This document shows, in pieces, positions 53,721 to 62,427 of a DNA stretch of 64,000 bases. The notes under the pieces were generated by a model. It was given only the letters and a program-made list of their open reading frames with translations. It did no database searches and was not told the origin of the DNA. Position 1 is the stretch's first letter. Every line of letters begins with the position of its first letter. The stretch covers positions 496,001-560,000 of the forward strand of contig NZ_VSLZ01000001.1 in NCBI RefSeq assembly GCF_010747475.1, written 5' to 3'. The position numbers and the translations under genes were made by a program. The stretch is from Halorussus sp. MSC15.2. GTDB taxonomy: Archaea > Halobacteriota > Halobacteria > Halobacteriales > Haladaptataceae.

Positions 53721-55472
53721 CTACTTCTCTTCGACGTGCCGAACCGTGGTCGAGATGCCGCGCGTGCTCTCGGCCATCTCCGGGCCGGTCATCTCGGCCC
53801 GGCCGACCGCGAACGCCTTCGGTCCCTCGATTACGACCTCGTCGCCGACCCGGATGTCGTCGTCGGCGTCCACGACGCCCGGCGCGAGGACGCTCCCGTG
53901 GGGCGCGAAGTTGTCGATTTCGACGCGCTTGGTCGGGGCGTCGGACTCGACCCAGTGGCGAGCACCGGCGAGCGTGAACGAGAGGACGCCGTACTGGGGG
54001 ACCATCGCGGCGAGTTGCTCGCCGTCGGGGTCCTGCACGCGGAGTTTGGGGTAGCGGGCCTCGGTCTGCACGTCGTCGAAGAGCGCGTCGCCCGCGCCCT
54101 CGCCGAACTGGTAGTCGGCGATGGCTTTGAGCGTGTTGTGCTGGCGCTCGCGCTTGCCGTACTTGAGTTCGCCGTCGAGGGTCCGCATCAGGTTGCCCAG
54201 CGACTCGGTGGTCGTGGGGTGGTCCTCGACGGTGTACTCGAACTCCATCCCGAGCGCCTCCTCGACGCGTCCGCAGACGTCGCGGTAGCCCTCGTTCGGG
54301 ACGTGGGCGATGACGCGCGGGTAGTCGTTGTGTTCGAGGTAGCGCCGCAGAACCTCGGCGACGAACTGCTTCTCGTCCTCGGACCAGCGACCCGTGACCA
54401 CCGAGTCGTAGTGCTGTGCCGGATACGTCAGTTCGAGTTCCTGCGGGACGACGCCGATGGGCGAGGTCATCGAGACGGTGTGCGCCCGGAACTGGATGGC
54501 GTCGTGGAACTGCCCGTGGCTCTGGGATTCGCTGTAGGGCTTGGCGGCCGAGCAGGGCACCAGCACGAGAGGGTTGTCGAACCGGTTGTGGTACCGCGAG
54601 GTCACGCGGTCGGCGAACCGCTGTATCTCGACGCGCTGGAGAGTGTCCTCGGTCGCGGCCGAGAGTTCGGCGTCGCGGATGAGCGGCGTGCGCTCTTCGA
54701 GGTACGACCACTGCTGGTCGAACTCCCGGAAGGCGGCGGTCAGCCACTGGTCGTGGCGGGCCTGTCCCTCGATGTAGTCCCGGAGGCGACCCGAACGGAT
54801 GCGCTCGCGGACGATTCCCAACTCCGCGCGGAGTGCGTTGACGTTGTGGTCGGCGCAGTCCTCGCGGGTGAACTCCGAGACCGGTTTCCGGCAGGCCGGG
54901 CACGCGCAGGGGAGTTCCGAGAGGTCGTCGAGGTAGTGGGTTCCTTCCGAGGTCAGGTACTTGCCCTGCGTGCCCGCCACCACCGCACGGTCGGCGTCCA
55001 CGAGGTCCACTCCGGCGTAGACCAGCGTGGCGACGTTCGCGGGCGTGGCGACCCCCGGGAGGTAGAGCGCGCTGTCGGCCGGAATCGCCTCGCGGGTCTC
55101 GACGATGGCGTCCCTGAACCCCGCGCCGTGGCCGACGAACCCCTGCGCGCCCGAGAGGACGTAGGCGTCCGCGCCGAAATCCCCGGCGGTCTCGGGCGCG
55201 ACGACCGCGGCGCTCGGGTAGTCCACGTCGGGATACTCCGGGGCGAACGACTCCATCACCTCGTCGTCGGTCCCGCTGGGGAACCCGCGGTGGGGGAGAA
55301 TCGTGAGAACGTCGTCGCTCCCCTCGGGGACCTCCCGGTCGGCGGTCCAGAGGCTCCCGGCGTCGGCGAGAAAGTCGTCCGCGATGGCGGGCGTCGTCAC
55401 GGCGTCCGCGAGGCGCAACTCGGCGATTCGGGCCGGGCCGTCGCGCTCGTGGACCTCGAAGTAGTCGGTCAT
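53721..55472 (-). CDS. arcS: Archaeosine synthase subunit ArcS
   Basis: Attaches lysine to preQ0 at tRNA position 15, working with RaSEA to give archaeosine. A 583-residue protein with a TGT-like fold in the first half that keeps zinc Cys189, Cys191, Cys194 (ELPCACPACRKP). The ArcS-specific core motif PCSAAKPYS (306-314) and VVPQELELTYPAQHYDSVVT follow. The end is a PUA domain (APTKRVEIDNFAPHGSVLAP, RVGDEVVIEGPKAFAVGRAE). Complete at ATG 55472. Its substrate-making partner tgtA is 2.8 kb away on the same strand. Confidence 0.95.
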   Translation of the reverse strand: MTDYFEVHERDGPARIAELRLADAVTTPAIADDFLADAGSLWTADREVPEGSDDVLTILPHRGFPSGTDDEVMESFAPEYPDVDYPSAAVVAPETAGDFGADAYVLSGAQGFVGHGAGFRDAIVETREAIPADSALYLPGVATPANVATLVYAGVDLVDADRAVVAGTQGKYLTSEGTHYLDDLSELPCACPACRKPVSEFTREDCADHNVNALRAELGIVRERIRSGRLRDYIEGQARHDQWLTAAFREFDQQWSYLEERTPLIRDAELSAATEDTLQRVEIQRFADRVTSRYHNRFDNPLVLVPCSAAKPYSESQSHGQFHDAIQFRAHTVSMTSPIGVVPQELELTYPAQHYDSVVTGRWSEDEKQFVAEVLRRYLEHNDYPRVIAHVPNEGYRDVCGRVEEALGMEFEYTVEDHPTTTESLGNLMRTLDGELKYGKRERQHNTLKAIADYQFGEGAGDALFDDVQTEARYPKLRVQDPDGEQLAAMVPQYGVLSFTLAGARHWVESDAPTKRVEIDNFAPHGSVLAPGVVDADDDIRVGDEVVIEGPKAFAVGRAEMTGPEMAESTRGISTTVRHVEEK

Positions 55473-55604
55473 ACCTCCCGGTCGGGGGGGCGAGAGGCAA
55501 CTATCTTGCGAGACGCGACTCCCGTCCCGGAGGCTATCGAGCGCCGAAAAAGCGACGTGCGGTTCGGTGCGACCGATTCGACGGGAAGCCGACCCGGAGC
55601 GTCG

Positions 55605-55988
55605 TCACGCCGTGGACGCGGTCGTCTCCTCGGTCGCTTTGGTCCCGGCGTAGGCGTTGTACCCGCCGAAAGCGGCGACCAGCACGCCCACGACGACGGC
55701 GTTCCAGAACGCGATGCCCGCGAGCGTCCAGACGAACGCCGCGGCTATCGTCCAGAGTCCGAGCAGCGCGTTCAGGCCGCTACTCCACCGCGGGACGACG
55801 CCCTCGTCGGTGGCCGCGTAGTAGCCGTACGCTCCGAGAATCGCTATCGCCGCACCGATTAGCAGGTCGTTCCAGTAGTTCGCACCGCTCACACCCCACA
55901 CGAACGTCGGCACGAGGAACAACCACAAGCCGAGCAGCGCGTTCGCGCCGGAGAGCCACTTCGACGTCGTGGTCTCTCTCGCACTCAT
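55605..55988 (-). CDS. SPW-repeat membrane protein
   Basis: A 127-residue membrane protein with two copies of the SPW-type unit: KWLSGANALLGLWLFLVPTF and RWSSGLNALLGLWTIAAAFV, each followed by a second helix (DLLIGAAIAILGAYGYYAAT; VVVGVLVAAFGGYNAYAGTK). Four helices in all. Family of unknown function, common next to transporters. The intervals on either side (55473-55604 and 55989-56156) hold no gene. Confidence 0.88.
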   Translation of the reverse strand: MSARETTTSKWLSGANALLGLWLFLVPTFVWGVSGANYWNDLLIGAAIAILGAYGYYAATDEGVVPRWSSGLNALLGLWTIAAAFVWTLAGIAFWNAVVVGVLVAAFGGYNAYAGTKATEETTASTA

Positions 55989-56156
55989 GGTCTCTCACCT
56001 CGTTCTGCCGGGGTGTTCGTCCCTCGGCACTCGTCTCTACGCGATTCTCGGACAAAAATGGTTGCGACGTTTTCGCCCGGTAGCGGCGGCTTGACGCCCC
56101 GTAATCCGATTTTGAACGGCGAGTCCCCGCCTCCGAGCGGTCGCCGCTCGCGGAGG

Positions 56157-56849
56157 CTACTCGACGGTCTGCTCGCGCGTTCGGTCGCGGTCCTCCTCCA
56201 CCGCCTCCACCGTCAGCACGTTGGCGACGAGGTTGCCGTGGCCGCGTCGGAGTCGTTCGGAGAGGGCCTGATGGGAGATGGCGAGTTCGTCGGCGAGGTC
56301 CCGCGCCGAGGTCTCGCGGGGGACCTCGTAGTAGCCGGTTTCCAGCGCGGTCGTCACGGCCTCGTACTGCTGGGCGGTCAGTCCGTACTGGCCCTGTTCG
56401 TCGCGGTTCTCCAGTTCGTGTATCTGCTCGACGTCGATGTCGAGGTCGCGGTCCCGGCAGAAGTCGTGGGTCCGGGAGACGGCCTCCCGGTCGGGGAACA
56501 GGATGCGGAGGTGCCACCGCCGGTCGCGGCCCCGCGCCTTCAGGACGGCGGCCCCGTGTTCGGTCATCGAGTGCAGCAGTACTTCGACCGACTCGACCCA
56601 CTCCATCTGGTAGAATCGCCCGTCGGTTAGTTCGGTGAGCCGCCGTTCGTTCTCGACCGAGGGGTCCGCCGCGAGCGCGTCCTCGAAGGCGTCGAGGTCC
56701 TCGCCCGCGGCCCAGACGAACGGCATGACCCGCCCCTCGTCGTGGGCCACGACGCGTTCGGCCGCGACCTCCACGTCGGGGACCCGCGGCAGGGTCTCCC
56801 GCAGCGCGAACGTTTCTGCGGGGACGCCGAGTTGCGCGATGGTACTCAT
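56157..56849 (-). CDS. Bat-type HTH-10 transcription regulator
   Basis: A 230-residue regulator from ATG 56849 (MSTIAQLGVPAETFALRETL). The first 150 residues are a sensory-type domain seen in many haloarchaeal Bat-family proteins (VMPFVWAAGEDLDAFEDALA; FYQMEWVESVEVLLHSMTEH). The end is the HTH_10 domain: YGLTAQQYEAVTTALETGYY, EVPRETSARDLADELAISHQ, ALSERLRRGHGNLVANVL. Target unknown; it sits divergently from a small membrane gene (56973-57401), which may be regulated by it. Confidence 0.92.
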   Translation of the reverse strand: MSTIAQLGVPAETFALRETLPRVPDVEVAAERVVAHDEGRVMPFVWAAGEDLDAFEDALAADPSVENERRLTELTDGRFYQMEWVESVEVLLHSMTEHGAAVLKARGRDRRWHLRILFPDREAVSRTHDFCRDRDLDIDVEQIHELENRDEQGQYGLTAQQYEAVTTALETGYYEVPRETSARDLADELAISHQALSERLRRGHGNLVANVLTVEAVEEDRDRTREQTVE

Positions 56850-56972
56850 GGTCGTTCGTACCACGAACGCACTGATATGGCTTGTAGCCGATTGCTTGCC
56901 AATGACGGGACGGAAAGCCGCTTCCGCACCGCCTCGAAAATATTATGGGTCTGAAACGAAACGCTCCGAAGG

Positions 56973-57401
56973 ATGGCGTCCCCGCGAACAGACGGTAACG
57001 ACACTGACCGGGACGATACCCCCGACGGAGACCCAGCGCCGGACCGAGAACGCCGGCGGCCGAAACTCTCGTTGTTCCTCGCGGGACTCCTCGCAGTGGA
57101 CGTCGGCATCGACCTCTACGACGACGGAACCGTCTCGTGGTTCTGGCTCGCGGTCGGCGCGGTCGCGTGGGCCGCGGCGGCGGGACCGCTCGCGTCGAGC
57201 GCGGTCGGTCGGCGGGTCGGTGCGTGGTTCCGGTCCATCGGCATATTCGGTCGAGGCGTCGTCATCGTCGGGTTCGCGGCCGCGACGTGGTGGCTGATGG
57301 GTACGTTCGACCCGCCGACGCTCCCTATCGAAAGCCTCGTCTTCGGCGGGATGGTCGGATTGATACTCCAAGTTCTCTGGGAGATGCACGAGTCGAACTG
57401 A
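56973..57401 (+). CDS. Three- to four-helix membrane protein
   Basis: A 142-residue protein from ATG 56973 (MASPRTDGNDTDRDD). After a 30-residue charged, disordered start come helices at about residues 31-47, 54-74, 90-108 and 120-136, ending LQVLWEMHESN. No known family. It ends ten bases before the tgtA-derived duplication at 57411. Confidence 0.65.
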   Translation: MASPRTDGNDTDRDDTPDGDPAPDRERRRPKLSLFLAGLLAVDVGIDLYDDGTVSWFWLAVGAVAWAAAAGPLASSAVGRRVGAWFRSIGIFGRGVVIVGFAAATWWLMGTFDPPTLPIESLVFGGMVGLILQVLWEMHESN

Positions 57402-57410
57402 CCGACCCTG

Positions 57411-57492
57411 CTCACGCGGGGTCGGCGCTCAGGTCCACCACGTCCACGTCCTCGGGCATCCGTGCCAGCGCGCTTTCGGGCAGTCGTGGCGG
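57411..57492 (-). repeat. Duplicate of the 3' end of tgtA
   Basis: This 82-base stretch matches 58276-58358, the last codons of tgtA, at about 85 percent by eye. On the minus strand it still reads [19 protein letters not shown] and a stop in the tgtA frame, against [11 protein letters not shown] in the real gene. One C is missing (GGGCAGTC for GGGCCAGTC). The match ends near 57492, and the AbrB/PIN pair lies between this copy and the real tgtA end. It resembles the attachment-site pair left by an element that inserted at the 3' end of tgtA. Confidence 0.85.
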
Positions 57493-57535
57493 TTATCGGG
57501 ACACGGTTTCGGAATTCGCGGACTATCGTATCGGC

Positions 57536-57566
57536 GTAATACTTTTCTTGTAATACGACAAAAGTC
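57536..57566 (+). promoter_or_regulatory. Promoter/operator of the AbrB-PIN pair
   Basis: GTAATAC appears at 57536-57542 and at 57550-57556, and ACTTTT (57541-57546) is mirrored by AAAAGT (57560-57565). The start codon is at 57572, so this lies across the promoter and fits autoregulation by the AbrB-type antitoxin dimer. Confidence 0.55.
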
Positions 57567-57571
57567 ATACT

Positions 57572-57793
57572 ATGAGCCGCGTCACGAGCAAGGGGCAGGT
57601 CACGATTCCGAAGGAAGTCCGCGAGCGACTGGGTATCCGACCGGGCGACGAAATCGAGTTCGAAGAGACCGACGAAGGGTACGTCATCAAGAAGGAAGTC
57701 GAAGCGAATCGCTTCGAGAAGTGGCGAGGCGTGGCAGAGACCGACGAGACTGTCGAGGAGCGGATGCGCGACCTCCGCGGAGAGCGTGAATGA
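57572..57793 (+). CDS. AbrB/SpoVT-fold antitoxin
   Basis: A 73-residue swapped-hairpin DNA-binding protein. MSRVTSKGQVTIPKEVRERL and GIRPGDEIEFEETDEGYVIK are textbook AbrB/MazE-like. The C-terminal helix (FEKWRGVAETDETVEERMRD) is where such antitoxins bind the toxin. It overlaps the PIN gene by 4 bases (ATGA), so the two are co-translated. Probably represses its own promoter. The pair lies inside the tgtA-flanked insert. Confidence 0.93.
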   Translation: MSRVTSKGQVTIPKEVRERLGIRPGDEIEFEETDEGYVIKKEVEANRFEKWRGVAETDETVEERMRDLRGERE

Positions 57794-58272
57794 CTCGGAC
57801 CGTCGTAGACACGAGCGCGCTCATCGCACTGCTGTATCCCGACGACCGCCACAACCGACGTGCAGTGTCGCTGCTCCAAGCGGCCGCTGCCGACGGGGCG
57901 ATTTCGATAAACCCCGTCGTCTACGCGGAGTTGGCGGCCGACCCGTACTTCGAGTCTCACGAGCAGTTAGACGCCTTCCTCGACGACACGGGTATCGGCA
58001 TCGAGGAACTCCCGCACGACGCCCTGTTCCACGCTGGGGAGGCGTTCCAGACGTATCTCGACAGGCGCGGCGATGGTCTCCAGTGCGGCGAGTGCGGTCA
58101 TCAGACGACCTACGAATGCGGGGGATGCGGGGCACCCGTGACCGCGCGCCAACACGTCCCTGCCGATTTTCTCATCGGCGCGCACGCCGAAACGGCCGAC
58201 GAACTGGTCACGTTCGACCGGGGGTTCTACCGGGACTACTTCGACGTAGAGTGTCGAACCGTTCGGGAGTGA
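57790..58272 (+). CDS. VapC-type PIN toxin with a zinc-ribbon insertion
   Basis: A 160-residue PIN ribonuclease. Catalytic acids: Asp7 (TVVDTSALIALL), Glu47 (NPVVYAELAAD), Asp126 (VPADFLIGAHAE) and Asp143 (VTFDRGFY). Between the second and third is an inserted zinc ribbon with Cys99, Cys102, Cys110, Cys113 (LQCGECGHQTTYECGGC), seen in some archaeal VapC proteins. It cleaves RNA when freed from its antitoxin. It ends three bases before the tgtA stop, showing how tightly the module fits the tgtA 3' end. Confidence 0.92.
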   Translation: MTRTVVDTSALIALLYPDDRHNRRAVSLLQAAAADGAISINPVVYAELAADPYFESHEQLDAFLDDTGIGIEELPHDALFHAGEAFQTYLDRRGDGLQCGECGHQTTYECGGCGAPVTARQHVPADFLIGAHAETADELVTFDRGFYRDYFDVECRTVRE

Positions 58273-58275
58273 CGC

Positions 58276-59754
58276 TCATTCCGGGTCCGCGCTCAGGTCC
58301 ACTACGTCCACGTCTTCGGGCACCAGCGCCAGCGCGCTCTCGGGCCAGTCGTGGTGGGCCAGCGTGAACTCGGTCTCGGGGTTCGACTCGGCGAGTCGGG
58401 CGACCCCCTCCGCGGCCGACCGGTATCCCTCGGGGTCCATGCGTTCGGGAGTCTCGGCGGTCAGCGGGTAGGTCTCCGAGAGGTGGCGCGGGAAGGGACC
58501 GAACGGGGCGACGACGCGCCACGACTCGTCGTAGCGGTCGCTCGGACCGCCCTCGGTCAGCAGCACTCGGCCCTCGGGGTTCAGGCGGTCCAGACGCTCG
58601 CGGTGGCGGACGACCTCCGGTCGCCGCGCGCTCTCTCCCGAGAGGTAGAAGAACGCGCCCTTCGACACAGAATCCTCTCGCTCTAACTGGTCGGCGTGGG
58701 CCGTCAGCGCGCGGTAGCCGTCGAGCATCGCGGGGTGGGCGCGGGCGCGGGTCTCGACTAGTTCGAGCAGGTTGCCCGACCGCAGGGCCTGCTTGACGGT
58801 GCGCATCTCCCGGAACGTGACGTGGAGGTTGTGCTCGGCCAGCAGTTCCTCGCGCTCGCGGTCGTCGAGTCGCCGCAGTTCCGCCGGTGTGTACTCCGCG
58901 CAGACCGGACACGAGCAGGGGAAGTAGTCGAGGTCGTCCATCTGCTCGGTGCCCCGAACGGTGAGGTATCGGTCGTCGCGGGCGTAGAGCGCGTAGGCCG
59001 CCGAGTCGAAGAGGTCGCACCCCATCGCCACCGCCAAGGCGAACATCATCGGGTGGCCCGCGCCGAAGAGGTGGACCGGCGCGTCCGCGCCGAGACCGCG
59101 CTTGGCCGCCGCCACCACGTCCACCATCTCGGCGTAGCGGTAGTCGTTCATCAGGGGGACGACCGCGCCGACCGGAAACACGTCGAGGTCGGTGGCCTCG
59201 GCGTGGCGGCCCGCCTCCTCGCGGAGGTCGGTGTAGGTCGAACCCTGCACGGGCGCGTTCACCAGCATGTCGCCCACGTCCACGCTCTCGGCGACTCCGA
59301 GGCGCTCCTGCGTCGTCGCGAGTTCCTGCTCGGCTTGCTCGCGGGGCACGTCGGGCGGTGTCGGGATGTCCACCGGCGTGCCGATGTCGCTCCCGACGTC
59401 GTGCTGGAACTGGAGGATTTCGGGCGTGGTCACGTCGATTTCGCCGTACTCCGCTAGCTGGAAGGAACCGGAGTCGGTCATGATGGCGCCGTCGAAATCC
59501 AGCACGTCGTGGAGGCCCCGTTCCAGCGCCTCGTCGCGGTAGTCGTCGCTCCCGTAGAAGATGTAGGAGTTCGTGATGAGAATCTCCGCGCCGAACTCGG
59601 ATTCGAGTCGCGAGGGTTCGACGGTCCGAACGTGGGGGTTGATGACGGGGAGGAGCGCAGGCGTCTCGACGGTGACGCCCGCGCGGGGGACTTCCAGTTC
59701 CCCGATGCGACCCAGCGCGTCTTGGTCGCGAATCTCGAAGTTGTCTCTGGTCAT
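58276..59754 (-). CDS. tgtA: tRNA-guanine(15) transglycosylase
   Basis: Swaps guanine-15 of archaeal tRNA for preQ0, the first tRNA step of archaeosine. 492 residues from ATG 59754 ([20 protein letters not shown]); the extra upstream frame is basic. Catalytic Asp94 in [10 protein letters not shown], then [38 protein letters not shown], and zinc Cys ([18 protein letters not shown] with AEHNLHVTF). The C-terminal part carries the archaeal extension domains without an obvious PUA, which ArcS supplies. Its last 82 bases are duplicated at 57411-57492. Confidence 0.96.
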   Translation of the reverse strand: MTRDNFEIRDQDALGRIGELEVPRAGVTVETPALLPVINPHVRTVEPSRLESEFGAEILITNSYIFYGSDDYRDEALERGLHDVLDFDGAIMTDSGSFQLAEYGEIDVTTPEILQFQHDVGSDIGTPVDIPTPPDVPREQAEQELATTQERLGVAESVDVGDMLVNAPVQGSTYTDLREEAGRHAEATDLDVFPVGAVVPLMNDYRYAEMVDVVAAAKRGLGADAPVHLFGAGHPMMFALAVAMGCDLFDSAAYALYARDDRYLTVRGTEQMDDLDYFPCSCPVCAEYTPAELRRLDDREREELLAEHNLHVTFREMRTVKQALRSGNLLELVETRARAHPAMLDGYRALTAHADQLEREDSVSKGAFFYLSGESARRPEVVRHRERLDRLNPEGRVLLTEGGPSDRYDESWRVVAPFGPFPRHLSETYPLTAETPERMDPEGYRSAAEGVARLAESNPETEFTLAHHDWPESALALVPEDVDVVDLSADPE

Positions 59755-59876
59755 TGGGGTGGGATAGCCGGAGTGCGGGGGTAAGGATTGCGTTCTCGGG
59801 CGTCGGTCGGGGTTCCGTGTCCCCCCCACTGTCTGGTCCGGCGCGTGGTGGCGCGAGTTCATCTCGCGTCTTCACG

Positions 59877-60020
59877 CGCGAGGTCTCGCTGAGCGTAGCG
59901 AAGCGAGGCTCGGCAGACGCGGTTCGTCTGCCGGTGGACGAGGACCGCAGGCCAACGGCCGAGGACCGCAGTTGGTTGGGAGGTGTGAGGCCTGCGGTCG
60001 CGGTGCTGTGCGGGAACTCC
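59877..60020 (+). repeat. Dispersed repeat copy C with hairpin and tandem blocks
   Basis: This copy reads GCGAGGTCTCGCTGAGCGTA, GCGAAGCGAGG, a perfect 9-bp hairpin CGGCAGACG/CGTCTGCCG (59911-59933), GAGGACCGCAG twice (59940-59950 and 59961-59971), GGTTGGGAGGTGTGAGG and CGGTGCTGTGC (60001-60011). The last part matches copies A and B. It lies in the 380-base interval between tgtA and the Nudix gene, where I see no gene. Confidence 0.7.
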
Positions 60021-60134
60021 TTCGTTCAAGCCTGACACTAGTCCCGCCGCGTCTTCTCCGCTGCTATTCGGGACCACCGACTCTCCGAACGCCGGACCCA
60101 CCGAGACTCGACGGCCTTGGCGACCGCACTCTCG

Positions 60135-60770
60135 TTACTCTTCGGCGGTCCCGAACGCCTCGTAGTACAGCAGTCCGAGCGTCGTCCGGCCGTCCCGAAT
60201 CTCGCGCTCGGCGACGTGCTCGCGCAACTCGTCCGGCGTCGTCGTATCGACGCGAATCGACTCGTTGTGGTCCAGTTCCTGCTCGGCGGTGGGCGTACAT
60301 CCGCGGGCCACGAAGAAGTGCAGGACCGAGTTGGCGATGCCGTTCGCGGGTTCGACGCTGGTCAGGAACTCGACGCCGTCGGCCTCGTAACCGGTCTCCT
60401 CCCGGAGTTCGCGCCGGGCCGCCGCCTCGCGGTCCTCGTCCTCGGGTTCCGTCCCGCCGACCGGGAGGCTTCGATTCACTCGACGGACGGCCTGCCGCCA
60501 CTCCTCGATGACGACCACGTCGCCGTCGGGGGTGAAGGGGAGGACCACGACGCTCTCGGGTTCCGCGACGTAGTCGAAGTCGGTCTCGGTGCCGTCGGGT
60601 AGTCTCACGTCCTCGTGTCGCACGTCGAACCCCGGGCAGGAGTACGCGACCGCCGAGTCGAGCGTCTCCCACGCGAGGGGGTCGTCGGTCGGAACGTCCT
60701 CGGCGGTGGAGTCGTCAGTCGGAGCGTCCTCGGCGCTCGACGCATCGTCGGTGGCAGGGTCGTCGGACAT
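60135..60770 (-). CDS. Nudix hydrolase (ADP-ribose pyrophosphatase-like)
   Basis: A 211-residue hydrolase of nucleoside diphosphate compounds. ATG 60770 (MSDDPATDDASSAEDAPTDD); a 45-residue acidic stretch precedes the fold. The Nudix box is visible as GGTEPEDEDREAAARRELRE then ETGYEADG (Gx5Ex7REUxEExGU). VVVIEEWRQAVRRVNRSLPV ahead of it is typical of ADP-ribose pyrophosphatases. Substrate not proven. Confidence 0.9.
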   Translation of the reverse strand: MSDDPATDDASSAEDAPTDDSTAEDVPTDDPLAWETLDSAVAYSCPGFDVRHEDVRLPDGTETDFDYVAEPESVVVLPFTPDGDVVVIEEWRQAVRRVNRSLPVGGTEPEDEDREAAARRELREETGYEADGVEFLTSVEPANGIANSVLHFFVARGCTPTAEQELDHNESIRVDTTTPDELREHVAEREIRDGRTTLGLLYYEAFGTAEE

Positions 60771-61023
60771 GAGTGAGCGTTCACCGACGAGCGACCAAAA
60801 ACCCGGCCGATTGGGCGCGGCCCTCCGCGGTCGGTTCCGACGCGAATCAGAGCGACCAGTCGGTCCTACGTCCGAGAGCAGCCCGCACACCGTCGCGAGC
60901 TATGTTCGTTTCTGACCGAAACTCTCACCTGCCGTCTGAACGCGAGAGAGTGCAAAATAGCAGGCATATCCAGTCGGATTCTGCTGCGTATATGATTGAA
61001 ACTGATTGGAAGTGTTCGATTTT

Positions 61024-61039
61024 GCCCAACCTTTAAGTC
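61024..61039 (+). promoter_or_regulatory. Promoter of the ABC sugar-import operon
   Basis: GCCCAACCTTTAAGTC is a BRE/TATA-like stretch about 28 bases before ATG 61066, giving a near-leaderless mRNA. The A+T-rich 60955-61030 upstream may hold regulator sites; none is obvious. Confidence 0.5.
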
Positions 61040-61065
61040 CCACCTTCGTAATGTATTGAACGTCC

Positions 61066-62397
61066 ATGGCTGACAACCCTTCACGGACGAGGCGACGATT
61101 CATCGCAGGTGCCGGTGCGACCGGCGTCGCCGCGCTCGCAGGCTGTAGCGGCAACGACAGTTCGAACGCCACGACGACCGACAGTTCCGGCGGTACGACC
61201 GTCGGGACGACGATGTCGGGCGGCGAGATGGCCGACAAAATCGTGTTCTACAACTCCGGCGGACTCGGGTCCGACCCCGGGACGGAGAAGAACATCCAGC
61301 GGTTTCAGGACGAGACCGGCATTCAGGTCGAGGTCAACGAGGTCCCGTGGAGCAACCTCAAGACCAGCCTCACGACGAACTGGCGCAACCAGAGCAGCGA
61401 GATAGACGCGTTCAACGGGCCGACGTGGTGGCTCGCCGACTTCGTGAACGCGGGCTGGCTCGAACCGCTCGGTCTCGGCGACGGTCACATGGGGAAGTTC
61501 CCCGACAGCCTGCGCAGTCTCGTCACCTTCGACGGGAAGACGTACATGGCTCCCCAACTCGGCAAGTGGGGCACCTACCTCTACGACAAGAAGGTGCTGT
61601 CGGAGGCGGGCTACGACGCGCCGCCGGACACGTGGGACGACGTCCTGAACATGGGTTCGGACCTCGGTTCGGGCAACCGCTCGGCGTTCGGCTTCACGTG
61701 GGCGAACAAAGACGTGTTCATGTTCAAGCAGTTCCTCTATCAGGCGGGGAGCGAACTGTTCGACGACAGTAACAACCCGTCGTTCGTCGAGACCGGGACG
61801 AAGGTGTTCAACGACTTCCTGCTTCCGCTCCGCGAACAGGGTCTCATCCCGGACGGGACCTCCAGCATGGGCGAGGGCGGCGTCGGCGACACCTTCATCG
61901 CCGGTAACCTCGCCACGGTCGAATCGTGGACGCCGCTCGGTTCCCGCGTGCTCGGCTCCGACGGCTGGGACGAAAGCCGCCTCGGCAGCGCCAAACCGCC
62001 GAAGGGACCGTCCTCGCGCGCCACGTTCCAAGACGCCAACGGCGTCGCTGTCTCGGCCTTCTCCAAGCGCAAGAAGGCCGCAAAGAAGTTCGCCCGGTTC
62101 ATGTCCACGACCGAGTCCTCCAAGACGGACATGCTCGTCGAGGGCAACCCGTCGGTGGTCCCGGAAGTGTACGACTCCCCCGAAGTGAAGGAGAAGTACC
62201 CCGCCGACCTCGTCGAGGACATGAAGTTCAACCTCGAGAACGCCAAGAGCGAGACGTACCTCGCGCAGCCGCAGGTGGACAACTTCCTCTCGAACCAGAT
62301 TACGCCCGCCCTGCTCGGCGACAAGGACCCGCAGACGGCGCTCAAGACGGCACGCGACAACATCGTCGGACTCTACAAGGACATCGGCGTCCTGTGA
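61066..62397 (+). CDS. ABC-transporter substrate-binding lipoprotein, sugar type
   Basis: A 443-residue extracellular solute receptor, family 1 type. SRTRRRFIAGAGATGVAALA then GCSG is a Tat signal and lipobox. After a Ser/Thr-rich linker the fold has KIVFYNSGGLGSDPGTEKNI, RFQDETGIQVEVNEVPWSNL, STTESSKTDMLVEGNPSVVP. It binds the sugar and delivers it to the two permease genes that follow. The sugar cannot be read from sequence. First gene of an operon with 30 bases to the next. Confidence 0.93.
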   Translation: MADNPSRTRRRFIAGAGATGVAALAGCSGNDSSNATTTDSSGGTTVGTTMSGGEMADKIVFYNSGGLGSDPGTEKNIQRFQDETGIQVEVNEVPWSNLKTSLTTNWRNQSSEIDAFNGPTWWLADFVNAGWLEPLGLGDGHMGKFPDSLRSLVTFDGKTYMAPQLGKWGTYLYDKKVLSEAGYDAPPDTWDDVLNMGSDLGSGNRSAFGFTWANKDVFMFKQFLYQAGSELFDDSNNPSFVETGTKVFNDFLLPLREQGLIPDGTSSMGEGGVGDTFIAGNLATVESWTPLGSRVLGSDGWDESRLGSAKPPKGPSSRATFQDANGVAVSAFSKRKKAAKKFARFMSTTESSKTDMLVEGNPSVVPEVYDSPEVKEKYPADLVEDMKFNLENAKSETYLAQPQVDNFLSNQITPALLGDKDPQTALKTARDNIVGLYKDIGVL

Positions 62398-62427
62398 CCG
62401 CGTCCCCCCGTTTGCTCATACGACACG

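Noticed and set aside
53607..55862. 751-codon forward frame across the arcS gene
   Set aside because: It is the complement of arcS, whose motifs and zinc site are complete. The forward translation is Val/Arg-rich with no known domain.
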